Assembly (NCBI RefSeq): GCF_030410375.1
Contig: NZ_JAUHHE010000007.1
Span: 104,411 to 168,410 of the forward strand
Origin: Zwartia vadi
GTDB lineage: Bacteria > Pseudomonadota > Gammaproteobacteria > Burkholderiales > Burkholderiaceae_B
DNA length: 64,000 nucleotides
Direction of reading: 5' to 3'
Below, piece after piece: positions 26,418 through 36,162 of the stretch. The translations under genes were made by a program, and so were the position numbers. Position 1 is the stretch's first letter. Every line of letters begins with the position of its first letter. The notes below the pieces were generated by a model. The model was not told where the DNA came from. It saw nothing but the letters and a program-made list of their open reading frames with translations, and searched no databases.

Positions 26418-28514
26418 ATGGATGCGATCAAACGACTTTTTCAGCCACGTAGTGTTGCGGTGATAGGCGCCTCAGCCGATCCGCGCAAAACAACCGGGCG
26501 GCCGATTACTTACTTGATGAAACATGGTTATGCCGGCAAGGTCTATCCGGTCAATCCCAAAGCTGACAAGATAGGCGAGCTTAAATGTTATGCAAGTATC
26601 GCTGATTTGCCAGAGGCTCCGGATGTCGCCATCGTATTACTAGGCGCGGCGCGTGCACATGAGGCGGTACGCGAGTTGGCTGAACGTGGCACAGCGGCCG
26701 CAATCGTGCTTGCCAGCGGTTTTGGAGAAACGGGAGAGGAGGGGGCTTCGCGTCAGGCTGCTCTGATGCACGCAACCGGAAAGATGCGGATCCTGGGTCC
26801 CAATACAATCGGTCTGGTCAACCTGACTGATCGCATCATACTTTCCGCTAGTGCTGCCCTTGAAATGAGTGGTCTTGAAGCGGGTACGGTCGGTCTTGTG
26901 TCACAGAGCGGCGGTATTCTTGGCTCGATATTATCGCGCGGTGCGGCACGCGGGATTGGATTTTCAAAGCTGATTTCGACAAGTAACGAAGTCGATCTTG
27001 AGCTGTCCGACTTTGTTGAGTATCTGGCCAATGATCCCGCCACGCGAGTGATCGCCTTGTATGTGGAAACCATCAGGCATCCGGAGCGTTTTCGTCGTGC
27101 CGTCGCACTTGCGCGTGCCGCGGGTAAGGCTGTGGTTGCGTACAAAGTCGGACGCTCGGAGGCCGGTGCACGCGCGGCAATTTCCCACACCGGTGCCATG
27201 GCAGGTTCTGACAGGATGTACGACGCATTCTTTGAACAGATTGGTGTAATACGTGCCGAGCAGTTCAATGACTTGCTTGATATTTGTTCGGCGTTGTCGA
27301 CTCGTCGTGTTCTCAAGGGTAAACGAATCGCCGTGTTGACATCAACAGGCGGAGCCGGCACTCTGGTCGCGGATAGTCTGGGTGTCGCGAACTTAGAGAC
27401 GCCCGCTCCTGATCCTGTGACGGCGCAAGCTTTGCGAGCGCTGCAAAAGGGCGATGAGGCGGCTCTGGATAGAAATCCGATCGATGTCACGCTCGCTGGC
27501 CTGGATCCTGTTTTATTACGCGCCATCATTCGTACCGTGTTGGCCAGCCAGTTGTACGATGCGTTGGTCGTGGTGGTAGGTTCGTCGAGTTTGGCAATGC
27601 CCGATTTGGTTGCGGATGCGATAAGAGACTGTTTGAGTGATTCTGACAAGCCCATTTTGGCGTATGTTAGTCCTCATGCACCGAATGTCGTGCAAGTGCT
27701 GGAAGCCAGAGGTGTCCCGGCTTTTCTGAATCCCGAGTCGTGTGCAGTTGCCTTCAAGGCGATGGAGTCTGTTACGCAGAAGCTCCCTGCATTCAAACCC
27801 TTGCTCAATCCACACGTTGAAGCATACATAGCAGATCGTGAAGGACCTTTAAACGAATTCGAAGCGGCACAGTTATTTAGCCGTTACGGAATTCCCTGTG
27901 CTCAAACCCTGGTTGTGCAGAGCGAACAAGAGGCTGTCACCGCTGCGAGAAATCTTAACGGTTCAGTTGTTCTAAAGGTGTTGTCTGCGGAGATTTTGCA
28001 TAAGTCCGAAGCGGGTGGCGTGCGGTTGGGTTTAAGTGCGGAAACCATGCCACAGGCTTTCGCCAAGATGGCGAATGACGTTCGCAAGCACACAGGCATT
28101 GAAGCAAAAACATTTATTGTTCAACCGATGTTGCGCGCACCCGTCGAGCTCATTATCGGTATGCACAAAGATCCGCTGGGCACGGCACTGATGGTCGGCA
28201 TGGGAGGCGTCACGGCCGAACTCATGAATGACAGCGTATTGTGCTTACTCCCACCCGGCATGGTGATCACCGAGGAGCAGGCCTTGAGTTTGCTTAAACA
28301 GCTGAAGTCCTGGCCTTTGCTTGATGGTTATCGCGGCAAACCTAAACTTGATGTGGATGCCGTCGTTCAGGCGATCGTGGGCTTTTCAACAATGATCGCC
28401 AGCGTCGGGCATCGGATTCTTGAGGCCGAAATCAATCCATTACTTGTCATGGAGACTGGACAGTCAGCCGTTGCGGCTGATGCAGTCGTGGTGCTGGCGC
28501 CTAAGGAAGCTTGA
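26418..28514 (+). CDS. ADP-forming acetate/acyl-CoA synthetase family protein (fused alpha-beta)
   Basis: A 698-residue NDP-forming acyl-CoA synthetase, the type that makes acyl-CoA from an acid with ATP to ADP. It begins with a CoA-binding domain (RSVAVIGASADPRKTTGRP). A ligase/flavodoxin-like domain follows with the phospho-His in SHTGAMAGSD (about residue 256). An ATP-grasp domain ends it (VVLKVLSAEILHKSEAGGVRLGL, residues about 515-540; EINPLLV near the end). ATG 26418 is favoured over the TTG at 26406. It is the last gene of the IclR-linked operon and probably activates the imported acid. Confidence 0.88.
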   Translation: MDAIKRLFQPRSVAVIGASADPRKTTGRPITYLMKHGYAGKVYPVNPKADKIGELKCYASIADLPEAPDVAIVLLGAARAHEAVRELAERGTAAAIVLASGFGETGEEGASRQAALMHATGKMRILGPNTIGLVNLTDRIILSASAALEMSGLEAGTVGLVSQSGGILGSILSRGAARGIGFSKLISTSNEVDLELSDFVEYLANDPATRVIALYVETIRHPERFRRAVALARAAGKAVVAYKVGRSEAGARAAISHTGAMAGSDRMYDAFFEQIGVIRAEQFNDLLDICSALSTRRVLKGKRIAVLTSTGGAGTLVADSLGVANLETPAPDPVTAQALRALQKGDEAALDRNPIDVTLAGLDPVLLRAIIRTVLASQLYDALVVVVGSSSLAMPDLVADAIRDCLSDSDKPILAYVSPHAPNVVQVLEARGVPAFLNPESCAVAFKAMESVTQKLPAFKPLLNPHVEAYIADREGPLNEFEAAQLFSRYGIPCAQTLVVQSEQEAVTAARNLNGSVVLKVLSAEILHKSEAGGVRLGLSAETMPQAFAKMANDVRKHTGIEAKTFIVQPMLRAPVELIIGMHKDPLGTALMVGMGGVTAELMNDSVLCLLPPGMVITEEQALSLLKQLKSWPLLDGYRGKPKLDVDAVVQAIVGFSTMIASVGHRILEAEINPLLVMETGQSAVAADAVVVLAPKEA

Positions 28515-29445
28515 TCTGTCCGTTGTTTCTGGGGATCCCATTCTTATCGAGCTTGGCTTCAAATATTTTCCATGAAATATTTGAGTGAGGCTCGATGCTC
28601 ATTTCAACGGCCCATCCGGTGTTGGTGTCCTCCGTATCAAAGCTATCGAATACAAAATTACCCAGACTATAAAAAATTATTTTGCCTTTATAGATCTCGA
28701 TATTTTGTGTGACATGAGGATGACCCCCAATCACCGCATCCGCACCACTATCAATCATCAAGTGCGCCAGAGCGATCTGATTGGCCGAGGCGAATTTTTC
28801 ATTTTCCCAGCCCCAATGAGGATACGTAATCACAATGTCTGCCTTGTGAACCTTGCGTGCACGCTCAATTCCCGCCCGCACATAGTCGTCCTCGCCCCAG
28901 GCACTGCCTGCCCGGTCTTCTAATGCTTCAAAGCTGCGTGGAAAAAACAGGTTATAGGCCAGTAGCGCGATGCGCTTGCCTTTTACATCGAAGATGATCG
29001 GTTCATACGCGGCACGCAAGTTTTTGCCACCACCAAAATATCGAATGCCTGCCGAATCGAGTAGATCCAGCATGGAAGAAAAGGCTTCGGGGCCATAGTC
29101 TCCGCTATGATTGTTTGCCAGAGACAAGGCGCTGAAGTGCTTATTGAGGAGGGGAAGAACACGCGGATGCGCTCTCAAGACAAAAGGCTTGTCTTCTTTG
29201 ATGCCAGTCGTACCTACAACGGATTCGAGGTTACCGATCGTGAGATCGGCCGAACGAAACAGCGGGGAGAAAGCCGCAAAGGGGTCCTTGCCCTCTTCAA
29301 TAAACTTGCCCGGTAGATCGTCCAGCATAATATCGCCGACAAACACAATTTTGATGGTTTCGTTGCGAGCTTGCACAGACTCGCCCACTCCGAGTTGCAT
29401 GAGGAGCGAAAGCAGCAAGACAAAAAAGTATCTAAGTATGGGCAT
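28501..29445 (-). CDS. CapA/PgsA-like metallophosphatase-fold protein
   Basis: A 314-residue exported protein of the PGA_cap family (CapA of poly-gamma-glutamate capsule systems; many members stand alone). The start at 29445 gives a signal peptide (MPILRYFFVLLLSLL, cleavage near VQA). The calcineurin-like metal-site motifs are all present: VGDIMLDD, GNLESVVG, ANNHSGDYG, YPHWGWEN and IGGHPHVTQ. Its ATG overlaps the stop of the upstream small gene as TAATG, so the two are translationally coupled. No capB, capC or capsule ligase is present, so capsule synthesis should not be assumed. Confidence 0.85.
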   Translation of the reverse strand: MPILRYFFVLLLSLLMQLGVGESVQARNETIKIVFVGDIMLDDLPGKFIEEGKDPFAAFSPLFRSADLTIGNLESVVGTTGIKEDKPFVLRAHPRVLPLLNKHFSALSLANNHSGDYGPEAFSSMLDLLDSAGIRYFGGGKNLRAAYEPIIFDVKGKRIALLAYNLFFPRSFEALEDRAGSAWGEDDYVRAGIERARKVHKADIVITYPHWGWENEKFASANQIALAHLMIDSGADAVIGGHPHVTQNIEIYKGKIIFYSLGNFVFDSFDTEDTNTGWAVEMSIEPHSNISWKIFEAKLDKNGIPRNNGQIKLP

Positions 29446-29870
29446 TATTGGTCGCAAGTTTTCTTGCAATGAAAAAATAACTCTCGTTCATCTGCACTGT
29501 CATATATCCGCTGTTTACCAAAGTCTTGCATGCACGCTGGAGAAGTCAAATTGAACTCTTGAAGCGAGATCAGGACGTATCGATCTTTTGGTGTGTGATA
29601 AATGTACGCTTTAAATTTATTCAACTCAGATAGATACTGTCCCGCAAAACGAAAGCCACCCGGGAGATCAATCAGACGACGTTCAAAAATGTCGTTTTTA
29701 GGAGGAATGGTCAGAGTATGCTTTGTGTCATTCACATCAAAGGCGCACTCTATGCGTACAGCAAACGCACCAGTACTTACAATCATGAGGATCAGTAAAA
29801 TCATCCGCGTGAACCATTTCCTCAAACTGAAAGGCAAGTCGTAAATATATTCAAAGCGTGATGCGTTCAT
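29445..29870 (-). CDS. Small exported or anchored protein of unknown function
   Basis: A 141-residue protein with a basic N-terminal segment (LRKWFTR) followed by one hydrophobic helix (MILLILMIVSTGAFA), so it is secreted or membrane-anchored. The mature part has four or five cysteines (CAFD, PACMQDF, FHCKKTC near the end), which suggests disulfides outside the cytoplasm. I do not recognise the family. The start is uncertain: 29870 lies just after the pirin gene, while 29804 would give a plain signal peptide. The stop overlaps the CapA start (TAATG). Confidence 0.6.
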   Translation of the reverse strand: MNASRFEYIYDLPFSLRKWFTRMILLILMIVSTGAFAVRIECAFDVNDTKHTLTIPPKNDIFERRLIDLPGGFRFAGQYLSELNKFKAYIYHTPKDRYVLISLQEFNLTSPACMQDFGKQRIYDSADERELFFHCKKTCDQ

Positions 29871-29874
29871 GAGG

Positions 29875-30744
29875 CTATGACTGATCCACGATTTGGCCAA
29901 ACTTACCTTGCTGAAAGTCTTGTATCGCTTGCACGATTTCTGCCCGGGTATTCATCACGAACGGGCCGTGGCCGACAATGCTTTCGTTGAGCGGTTCGCC
30001 AGACAGTAAAAGTACAACGGAGTCTTCTAAAATATCCGCGACAAGAGCGGTACCTTCGCGCTCCATCACGGCTAATTCAGCTGACCCAACGGTCTGGTTG
30101 CTGATTGCAAGCTTTCCATTAAGCACAAAAAGGGCGATGGTATGATCCGCTGGAAGAGTCACTGAAAGTGTTCTGCCAGCTTTAAGACGGAGATCCCAGA
30201 CATTCATGGGTGTAAAGGTGGCTGCAGCGCCCTTCGCTTCTTGATAGGCGCCAGCGATGATTCGCGCACTTCCGGCATTGGCAGGCAGATCCACTGTCGG
30301 AATTTGATCGGCAAGAATGCCCTGATAGCGAGGTCGGGTCATCTTGTATTTAGCGGGCAAGTTGACCCACAGTTGGATCATTTCGAATGGACCGCCTTGG
30401 CGAGCAAACTCTTCACTGTGGAACTCTTCGTGTATCAGACCCGAGGCGGCCGTCATCCACTGCACATCTCCGGGGCCAATTGTTCCGCCACCACCCGATG
30501 AATCGCGGTGCGATACACCGCCTTGGTAAACAATCGTCACCGTCTCGAAGCCGCGGTGGGGATGCTGACCGACGCCAAGCTTTTTTTGAGTCGGGGGGAA
30601 ATTGACTGGACCCGCATAGTCCATCATCAAAAATGGGGAGATTTTCTCGGCAATGTCAGTATAGGAAAAAATACTTTTTACGGGAAAACCATCGCCCACC
30701 CAGTGACTGCCATTGCTGCGCTTGATAAAAGAGAGGTTTTTCAT
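29875..30744 (-). CDS. Pirin family protein
   Basis: A 289-residue bicupin of the pirin family. The metal-binding cluster is in GVGQHPHRGFETVTIVYQGG, followed by GPGDVQWMTAASGLIHEEFHS. Bacterial pirins include quercetinases and redox-sensitive proteins that bind metabolic enzymes. Start is uncertain among ATGs at 30744, 30756 and 30765; 30744 gives the usual N-terminus. It leads a three-gene unit with the small exported protein and CapA. Confidence 0.85.
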   Translation of the reverse strand: MKNLSFIKRSNGSHWVGDGFPVKSIFSYTDIAEKISPFLMMDYAGPVNFPPTQKKLGVGQHPHRGFETVTIVYQGGVSHRDSSGGGGTIGPGDVQWMTAASGLIHEEFHSEEFARQGGPFEMIQLWVNLPAKYKMTRPRYQGILADQIPTVDLPANAGSARIIAGAYQEAKGAAATFTPMNVWDLRLKAGRTLSVTLPADHTIALFVLNGKLAISNQTVGSAELAVMEREGTALVADILEDSVVLLLSGEPLNESIVGHGPFVMNTRAEIVQAIQDFQQGKFGQIVDQS

Positions 30745-31025
30745 GATCAATATCATATCCTTCATTGCCCAGTATTCATAAAATGAGAGCAATTTTCTCG
30801 ATTAACAGAGTCATGATTAGTATGAAAAGCATCATCCTTTCATAATAAATACTAGTCATATTTAGGTATTTAAATATCTCGATAGAATTTTCCAGCATGA
30901 TCGAGGGGGATTAATCATTGTTACCACGATGTAGGTAAGATATCTACACAAAGCGCACAAATAACTTTAGTTTTTTAAAAATGCCTCACTATCTAACATG
31001 ACAGAACTAAGACGGAAGGCATATT
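30745..31025. promoter_or_regulatory. A/T-rich divergent intergenic region upstream of nfrB-like operon
   Basis: 281 bp between the pirin unit and the exopolysaccharide operon, both of whose promoters must lie here. It is A/T-rich and carries a purine-rich ribosome-binding site (GGAAGG) before ATG 31026. I could not pick a convincing -35/-10 pair; a GATATC motif near 30939 is not enough. No RNA structure was recognised. Confidence 0.4.
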
Positions 31026-33239
31026 ATGTTTTGGGTTGATTACTTCGCCCTGTATCTATACGCCTTAAAGTTTATTGTCATCGTCGTGGCGGTTTTCATT
31101 ACTATCAGCGGCTTCGATGATCTGCTAGTCGATCTGGTTTATTGGGTTAGATGGCTTTGGCGCAAACTCACAGTCTACAAACGCCATACTCGCGCAGATC
31201 AGGCATTACTGTTAGCCGTCCCTGAAAAGCCGTTGGCAATCATGATTCCCGCATGGCATGAAACAGGTGTCATTGGCTCAATGGCCGATGCTGCGGCACG
31301 CACCTTGGATTATGAAAATTACCATATCTTTGTCGGAACATATCCAAATGATCCTGACACCCAACGAGATGTTGATGAAGTATGCGCGATGTTTCCAAAT
31401 GTGCACAAGGTCGTTTGTGCCCGTCCCGGTCCCACCAGCAAAGCGGATTGTTTAAATAATGTTCTCGATGCCATCATGCAGTTTGAAAAACGCGCGAACC
31501 TCAAGTTCGCGGGTTTTATTCTCCATGATGCCGAGGATGTTGTTTCTCCGATGGAGTTGCGACTCTTCAATTATTTAGTCGATCGTAAAGACCTGATTCA
31601 GGTGCCCGTCTATCCGTTTGAAAGAAAATGGTACGACTTTGTCGGCATGCACTATATCGATGAGTTTACCGAACTGCATGCAAAAGACGTCCCGCTCAGG
31701 GAGGCAGTTGTCGGGCAGGTGCCCAGCGCCGGTGTGGGAACCTGTTTTAGTCGGCGTGCAATTGAAACCCTGCTGGTGGACGGAGATGGCATTGCCTTCG
31801 ATACGCAAAGCTTGACTGAAGATTATGACATTGGCTTCAGATTGAAAGAGCATGGTCTCGAGGAAATTTTCGTCAGGTTTCCGGTACCGGATCAATCAAA
31901 AAGCATATGGGAAAAAACGCGAATATTCGGTCAAAGTTTTAGAGAATCCAATGTTATTTGCGTGAGAGAATTTTTTCCGAACAAGATTGAGACCGCTGTT
32001 CGGCAGAAATCCCGTTGGATTATTGGAATCGTCTTTCAGGGATATGTGACGCACGGCTGGACGAGTAACTGGCGACTGAATTATTTCCTTTGGCGCGATC
32101 GCAAGGGCGTTTTTACTAATTTTTTTAGTTTTGCCGCAAACTTGATTTTGTTCCAGTTGATCCTTGTCTGGTTGTACGAATCCTTTTGGCCAGATGCCTA
32201 TCGCTTTCTATCTATTTTCGAAGAAAGTGACTTGCTGGTGATTTTGTTATGGATCAACGTATTGTTGATGACGAATCGGATATTACAAAGAACATTTTTC
32301 GTCACGCAATACTACGGTCTCTTTCAGGGGTTATTGTCTTTGCCCAGGATGTTGCTGGGTAATTTCATCAATTTTCTCGCGAACTGGCGGGCAATTAAAC
32401 AAGTGATTCAGCAGGGTAATCCCAGGCGTGTGGCATGGGATAAGACCACGCATGATTTTCCGTCGCTAGGCGAAATTTCTCGTGCGCGAAGAATGATTGG
32501 TCTGATTTTGGTCAATCAGGGAAGTTTGACCGAGACAGAGCTCAAAGCGGCGTTGCTCAACAAGCCCGAAGGCATGCGACTTGGAACCTGGCTGGTTCAC
32601 AGCGGTCAGATCAGTCCTAAGCAACTCGCGCAAGGACTGGCTGAGCAAGCTAAAGTCGAATCCGCAACGATTGATGCATACAGTCTTTCTCCCGCGCTGC
32701 TCTCAATCGTGCCGGCGCAGGTTGCCTTGCACTACGCTGTCTTGCCAATAAAAAAAGAAGGTAATCGTCTCACAGTGGCATCGGAGTCCTCACTGAGTCC
32801 GATCGCGTTATCCGCTCTGCGTCGAAAACTAGGCATGGACATCATCTATGTGATTGCGCAGATTGGACAGGTTACGGTAGGTTTGCGTCATTGTTACGCA
32901 CGATATCGTTTGTTTGATCCAATGGATACTCTTAATGCTGCAATTGCCTTTGGGCGTATACAGGAAAGTGAGCGAGAGGCTGTATGGATTTATTATGTCT
33001 CCAGGCAGGTCATGCTAGGTGAGGTACTCCAAACACTGGGTCGTATCGATACGGCCGCATTTTCCGCGGTCTTGTTGCAGCATGCAAGCTCAACCTTACC
33101 GCTTGGTGAGTATCTTGTCGAACATGACATCATCAGTCAGGAGACACTCGACCACGCGATTACTGTGCAAAAAAGTATTCAGCCGACTATTGAAGAAGTC
33201 ATTGCTCGGTTTGAAATAAAAAATGAGTCCCTGAAATGA
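31026..33239 (+). CDS. nfrB: NfrB-like glycosyltransferase with C-terminal MshEN c-di-GMP-binding region
   Basis: A 737-residue inner-membrane GT2-type glycosyltransferase. After an N-terminal helix (about 10-30) the GT domain runs from about 65 to 340 with catalytic motifs HDAED (167-171), TEDYD (264-268) and QKSRW (327-331). Several membrane helices follow (360-450). The C-terminus holds MshEN-type motifs: a near-perfect copy at 518-541 (RLGTWLVHSGQIS then LAQGLAEQ) and weaker ones at about 489-511 and 692-715. In E. coli, NfrB has this architecture and polymerises a ManNAc-containing glycan (NGR) when it binds c-di-GMP; the glycan is the first receptor of phage N4. The nfrA-like gene follows after 13 bp. 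Confidence 0.88.
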   Translation: MFWVDYFALYLYALKFIVIVVAVFITISGFDDLLVDLVYWVRWLWRKLTVYKRHTRADQALLLAVPEKPLAIMIPAWHETGVIGSMADAAARTLDYENYHIFVGTYPNDPDTQRDVDEVCAMFPNVHKVVCARPGPTSKADCLNNVLDAIMQFEKRANLKFAGFILHDAEDVVSPMELRLFNYLVDRKDLIQVPVYPFERKWYDFVGMHYIDEFTELHAKDVPLREAVVGQVPSAGVGTCFSRRAIETLLVDGDGIAFDTQSLTEDYDIGFRLKEHGLEEIFVRFPVPDQSKSIWEKTRIFGQSFRESNVICVREFFPNKIETAVRQKSRWIIGIVFQGYVTHGWTSNWRLNYFLWRDRKGVFTNFFSFAANLILFQLILVWLYESFWPDAYRFLSIFEESDLLVILLWINVLLMTNRILQRTFFVTQYYGLFQGLLSLPRMLLGNFINFLANWRAIKQVIQQGNPRRVAWDKTTHDFPSLGEISRARRMIGLILVNQGSLTETELKAALLNKPEGMRLGTWLVHSGQISPKQLAQGLAEQAKVESATIDAYSLSPALLSIVPAQVALHYAVLPIKKEGNRLTVASESSLSPIALSALRRKLGMDIIYVIAQIGQVTVGLRHCYARYRLFDPMDTLNAAIAFGRIQESEREAVWIYYVSRQVMLGEVLQTLGRIDTAAFSAVLLQHASSTLPLGEYLVEHDIISQETLDHAITVQKSIQPTIEEVIARFEIKNESLK

Positions 33240-33252
33240 AGATCTCTCTTAA

Positions 33253-36162
33253 ATGAAATTTTCAAGCGCACTTCAATCTCTGCGTGCATGGATAATCAAC
33301 GGGTTCTTGTTGAGTACTGTAGTGTTGCCATTTTCAGCCTTTGCGCAAACCGAGTGGTCACAGGGATTGAGCGCGCGTCAGCGGTTCCTTGTCTTTCCCC
33401 ATGTTGATGCAGGTTTCCGTGCGCTGAATCAAAAAAGATACGACACGGCACTCAAGGAGTTTCAACGTGCAGCCGCTTTGGCGCCAGATAGCATCCCCAT
33501 CGTGGAGTATCTTGCGCAAAGCTATGCCGACTCTGGATCACCTGAAAAGGCAGTCGCTGTGATTGATGCTCAGCTCAAGCGCACGCCTGATGCCAAAAGC
33601 TTGCAGCAGATGGAAAAGGTGTTTTCACAACGCATCACAGATCATGTGTTGAAACAAGCTGAGTCGCTTAAAGATAATCCTGTCAAACTCAGGAGTTATT
33701 TATTAGCAAATCGTCCTGACTTTGAATCTGCATACGCTGAGTCAGTTTGGATAAATCTCTTGGCCGAGGCATCAACGCCAAAAGAGAATGTATTGCAATC
33801 CTATACGATTAAGTTTGCTCAAAATAAACCTTTGAAACAGCGTCTGTCCGTCATGATGTTGACGCGTTCCGGTGCCCCCGCTCAGGCGGACCGACTGATC
33901 GATCAGTTTGCACCCGAAGATGTGAGCGCCATCTCTCAAGTTGATGGATTGAGTTATGAGCTCCTTAGCCAGGGGCATCCCGATCAAGCGCTCAGGGTCT
34001 TGATCAAGGCATATCCGTTCAAAAGTGCATCGACTGTCGAGCGACATCAGCTCGTGACCCGAATGATTATTGCCGACTCGCGCGCAAAGGACCGTTCGCA
34101 AATGCAGACTTTTCTCGCGGATCAGAAAAATCATATTGCTTCAGCTGCTCAAGAACGTGAGTGGCTGAGTCTTGCAAGTGCGACCGCGAGTCAGGGTTTA
34201 AAAACATTTGCGGCGTATGCCTTGCGAGATCCCAGAAATGCCAGCCTCCTTGAGGCGGAGGTACAGAGAAGGCTTGAGAGTGGGGAGGTGCTCCCTAAAG
34301 ATATTAATTGGGATCAGACCGTAGCCCAATTGGGTCAGGCAGGCGATCCTCTCTTGGACACATTGACTTTTCGCTTGGTTGAGTCCGGCTCTTATGCCTC
34401 GGCCTGGCATCTCCTGATGACGCGTTATCCCTTCAATGGGATGAATGCTTCTTTACGTGAAAAATTAGTCACGCGCATGGATGTTATCGCTGCACGTGTG
34501 CCCAGCCTGTTGGCGGATAGTGCGAAAGCCCGCTTATCCGCTCCGCTAGACAATTCTCGTCTACGTGGATTGCAGGCTTCCATGCTCAGGCAGATTGGTG
34601 ATTGTGATGGTGTTCGCCAGGTCCTAGGCGACCTGTCTGCTCAATACAGTGCGGCCGATTGGACGATGCTCGGGGAATGTTATCAATCACAACAACGTTC
34701 GGGACTGGCGCAGTATGCTTTTGAGGAGGCGCTCAAAAGGCATCCTACGGCTGAACTTGAACGAGCCCTTGCCTATGTGGCCTATCAAAATAAAAATACT
34801 GCGCTTGCCGTTGAGTCATGGAAAGAAGCTATCAAGCTCGGTCCACTTACAACAGAGAACTGGCTAGCCGCCACGATTACTGCATTGTCGGCAGATGAAA
34901 ATGATCTAGCTGCTCAGTGGCTTTCTCAGTACGAGCAGGCCCAAGGTAAGCAGACATCAGAGTATTGGGCTGTCAAAGCCCGCGTTGTCAGTAAAGTCAA
35001 TATTCATGAAGCAATCGAAGCGATGCAGAAGTCGCTCAAGCTTTCGCCTGTCGAGGGTAATTTTGTTCAATTGGCGGGCTGGCAGAGACAAGCAGGTGAT
35101 CAAAATGGTGCGATTGATTCACTCAAAGCAGCCATTGCACTCCAGCCTAAAGATGGCGCCGCGCGAGCTGATCTGGGTTTTCTTGAATACTCCGAAGGAG
35201 ATTTGCCTGCCGCGCAGAAAGAAATGGAAGCTGCGCTAAAGCTAAGGCCCGAAGATATGCGTGTGACAGAACAGCTAGCGTATATCGATCAACGGCTTGG
35301 TGAAAATGAGCAAGCTAAACACTATATAAAGGTTTCTGTTGATCATTTAATGCGCTATCCACCGCAAGAGCAAACCCCTGAACGAACTGAAAGTCTGTAC
35401 GCATTACGACGCATGCACGAAGACTTGTCTAGGCGCTGGACATTGAGCGTTGACGGGATGAGTAGTACCTCGCCTGCTGCTTCCGTGCAGTCGCCTGTTC
35501 CCGGGCAAGAATTTAAAAGTTATTCGCAAATAGAATTTGATTACAGACTCGGAGATCCAGCTGTCAAAGACGGTAAGACTGTATCTATTTATGGCAGGGT
35601 ATTCGGTGGGAGTGGTCCACAAAATTCAGCTCTTCCAATCTACGCACCGATGTTGGGTGTGGGCTTGAGATGGAAGCCATTTTCTGATTATGTCTTTTAT
35701 CTTGCGGCGGAAAAACAAATCCCGCTTGATCAAGGAACAAGCGCGCCTGCAAATACGATGTTACGAATGAGCGCTTCTTTTTTAAACACCGGTGCGTACA
35801 GTGATGATTGGCATCCTGCCGGCCCAGGCTGGTTTTCACAAAATTTGTATTTGGATTCGGCCTATTATCTGAGTAATCAAGCTTATGCCCTGACCGCGGA
35901 CTATCGCTTTGGCTACCATCACAAGCTGGTAGAGGGGCAAACCATCGAGCCTTATACCCGCTTTCTAGCGACTAAAATCAGTGGCGAGAACTCCCCGGAC
36001 ATCAGAGTCGGTGCGGGGGTGCGCTGGAATATTTGGGCGAATCAATCCCGCTACAGTGCGTATGCGAGCCGATACTATGTCGGGCTGGAACTCCAGGGCG
36101 CAATCAAGACGTATCAAAATGATCGTGTGGCAGCTCTACTGACGATGGGAGTGCGCTGGTGA
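33253..36162 (+). CDS. nfrA: NfrA-like outer-membrane TPR/beta-barrel export protein
   Basis: A 969-residue exported protein. A signal peptide ends near residue 31 (FSAFA-QT). About 45 to 720 is a long array of TPR-like helical repeats (for example RYDTALKEFQRAAALAPDS and AIDSLKAAIALQPKDGAARA). From about 735 to the end it turns into beta-strand-rich sequence that finishes in GVRW, an outer-membrane-type terminal aromatic. This matches NfrA, the outer-membrane subunit of the N4 receptor, and is analogous to PgaA/BcsC export porins. It should carry the polymer made by the NfrB-like enzyme through the periplasm and outer membrane. Its stop overlaps the next gene by four bases (GTGA). Confidence 0.85.
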   Translation: MKFSSALQSLRAWIINGFLLSTVVLPFSAFAQTEWSQGLSARQRFLVFPHVDAGFRALNQKRYDTALKEFQRAAALAPDSIPIVEYLAQSYADSGSPEKAVAVIDAQLKRTPDAKSLQQMEKVFSQRITDHVLKQAESLKDNPVKLRSYLLANRPDFESAYAESVWINLLAEASTPKENVLQSYTIKFAQNKPLKQRLSVMMLTRSGAPAQADRLIDQFAPEDVSAISQVDGLSYELLSQGHPDQALRVLIKAYPFKSASTVERHQLVTRMIIADSRAKDRSQMQTFLADQKNHIASAAQEREWLSLASATASQGLKTFAAYALRDPRNASLLEAEVQRRLESGEVLPKDINWDQTVAQLGQAGDPLLDTLTFRLVESGSYASAWHLLMTRYPFNGMNASLREKLVTRMDVIAARVPSLLADSAKARLSAPLDNSRLRGLQASMLRQIGDCDGVRQVLGDLSAQYSAADWTMLGECYQSQQRSGLAQYAFEEALKRHPTAELERALAYVAYQNKNTALAVESWKEAIKLGPLTTENWLAATITALSADENDLAAQWLSQYEQAQGKQTSEYWAVKARVVSKVNIHEAIEAMQKSLKLSPVEGNFVQLAGWQRQAGDQNGAIDSLKAAIALQPKDGAARADLGFLEYSEGDLPAAQKEMEAALKLRPEDMRVTEQLAYIDQRLGENEQAKHYIKVSVDHLMRYPPQEQTPERTESLYALRRMHEDLSRRWTLSVDGMSSTSPAASVQSPVPGQEFKSYSQIEFDYRLGDPAVKDGKTVSIYGRVFGGSGPQNSALPIYAPMLGVGLRWKPFSDYVFYLAAEKQIPLDQGTSAPANTMLRMSASFLNTGAYSDDWHPAGPGWFSQNLYLDSAYYLSNQAYALTADYRFGYHHKLVEGQTIEPYTRFLATKISGENSPDIRVGAGVRWNIWANQSRYSAYASRYYVGLELQGAIKTYQNDRVAALLTMGVRW

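Noticed and set aside
28501..29445. Poly-gamma-glutamate capsule operon
   Set aside because: CapA-like protein only; no capB/capC-type synthetase genes are present.
30916..30941. Sigma-70 promoter before the nfrB-like gene (TTGTTA and TAAGAT)
   Set aside because: The spacer is only 12 bp, too short for a functional pair.
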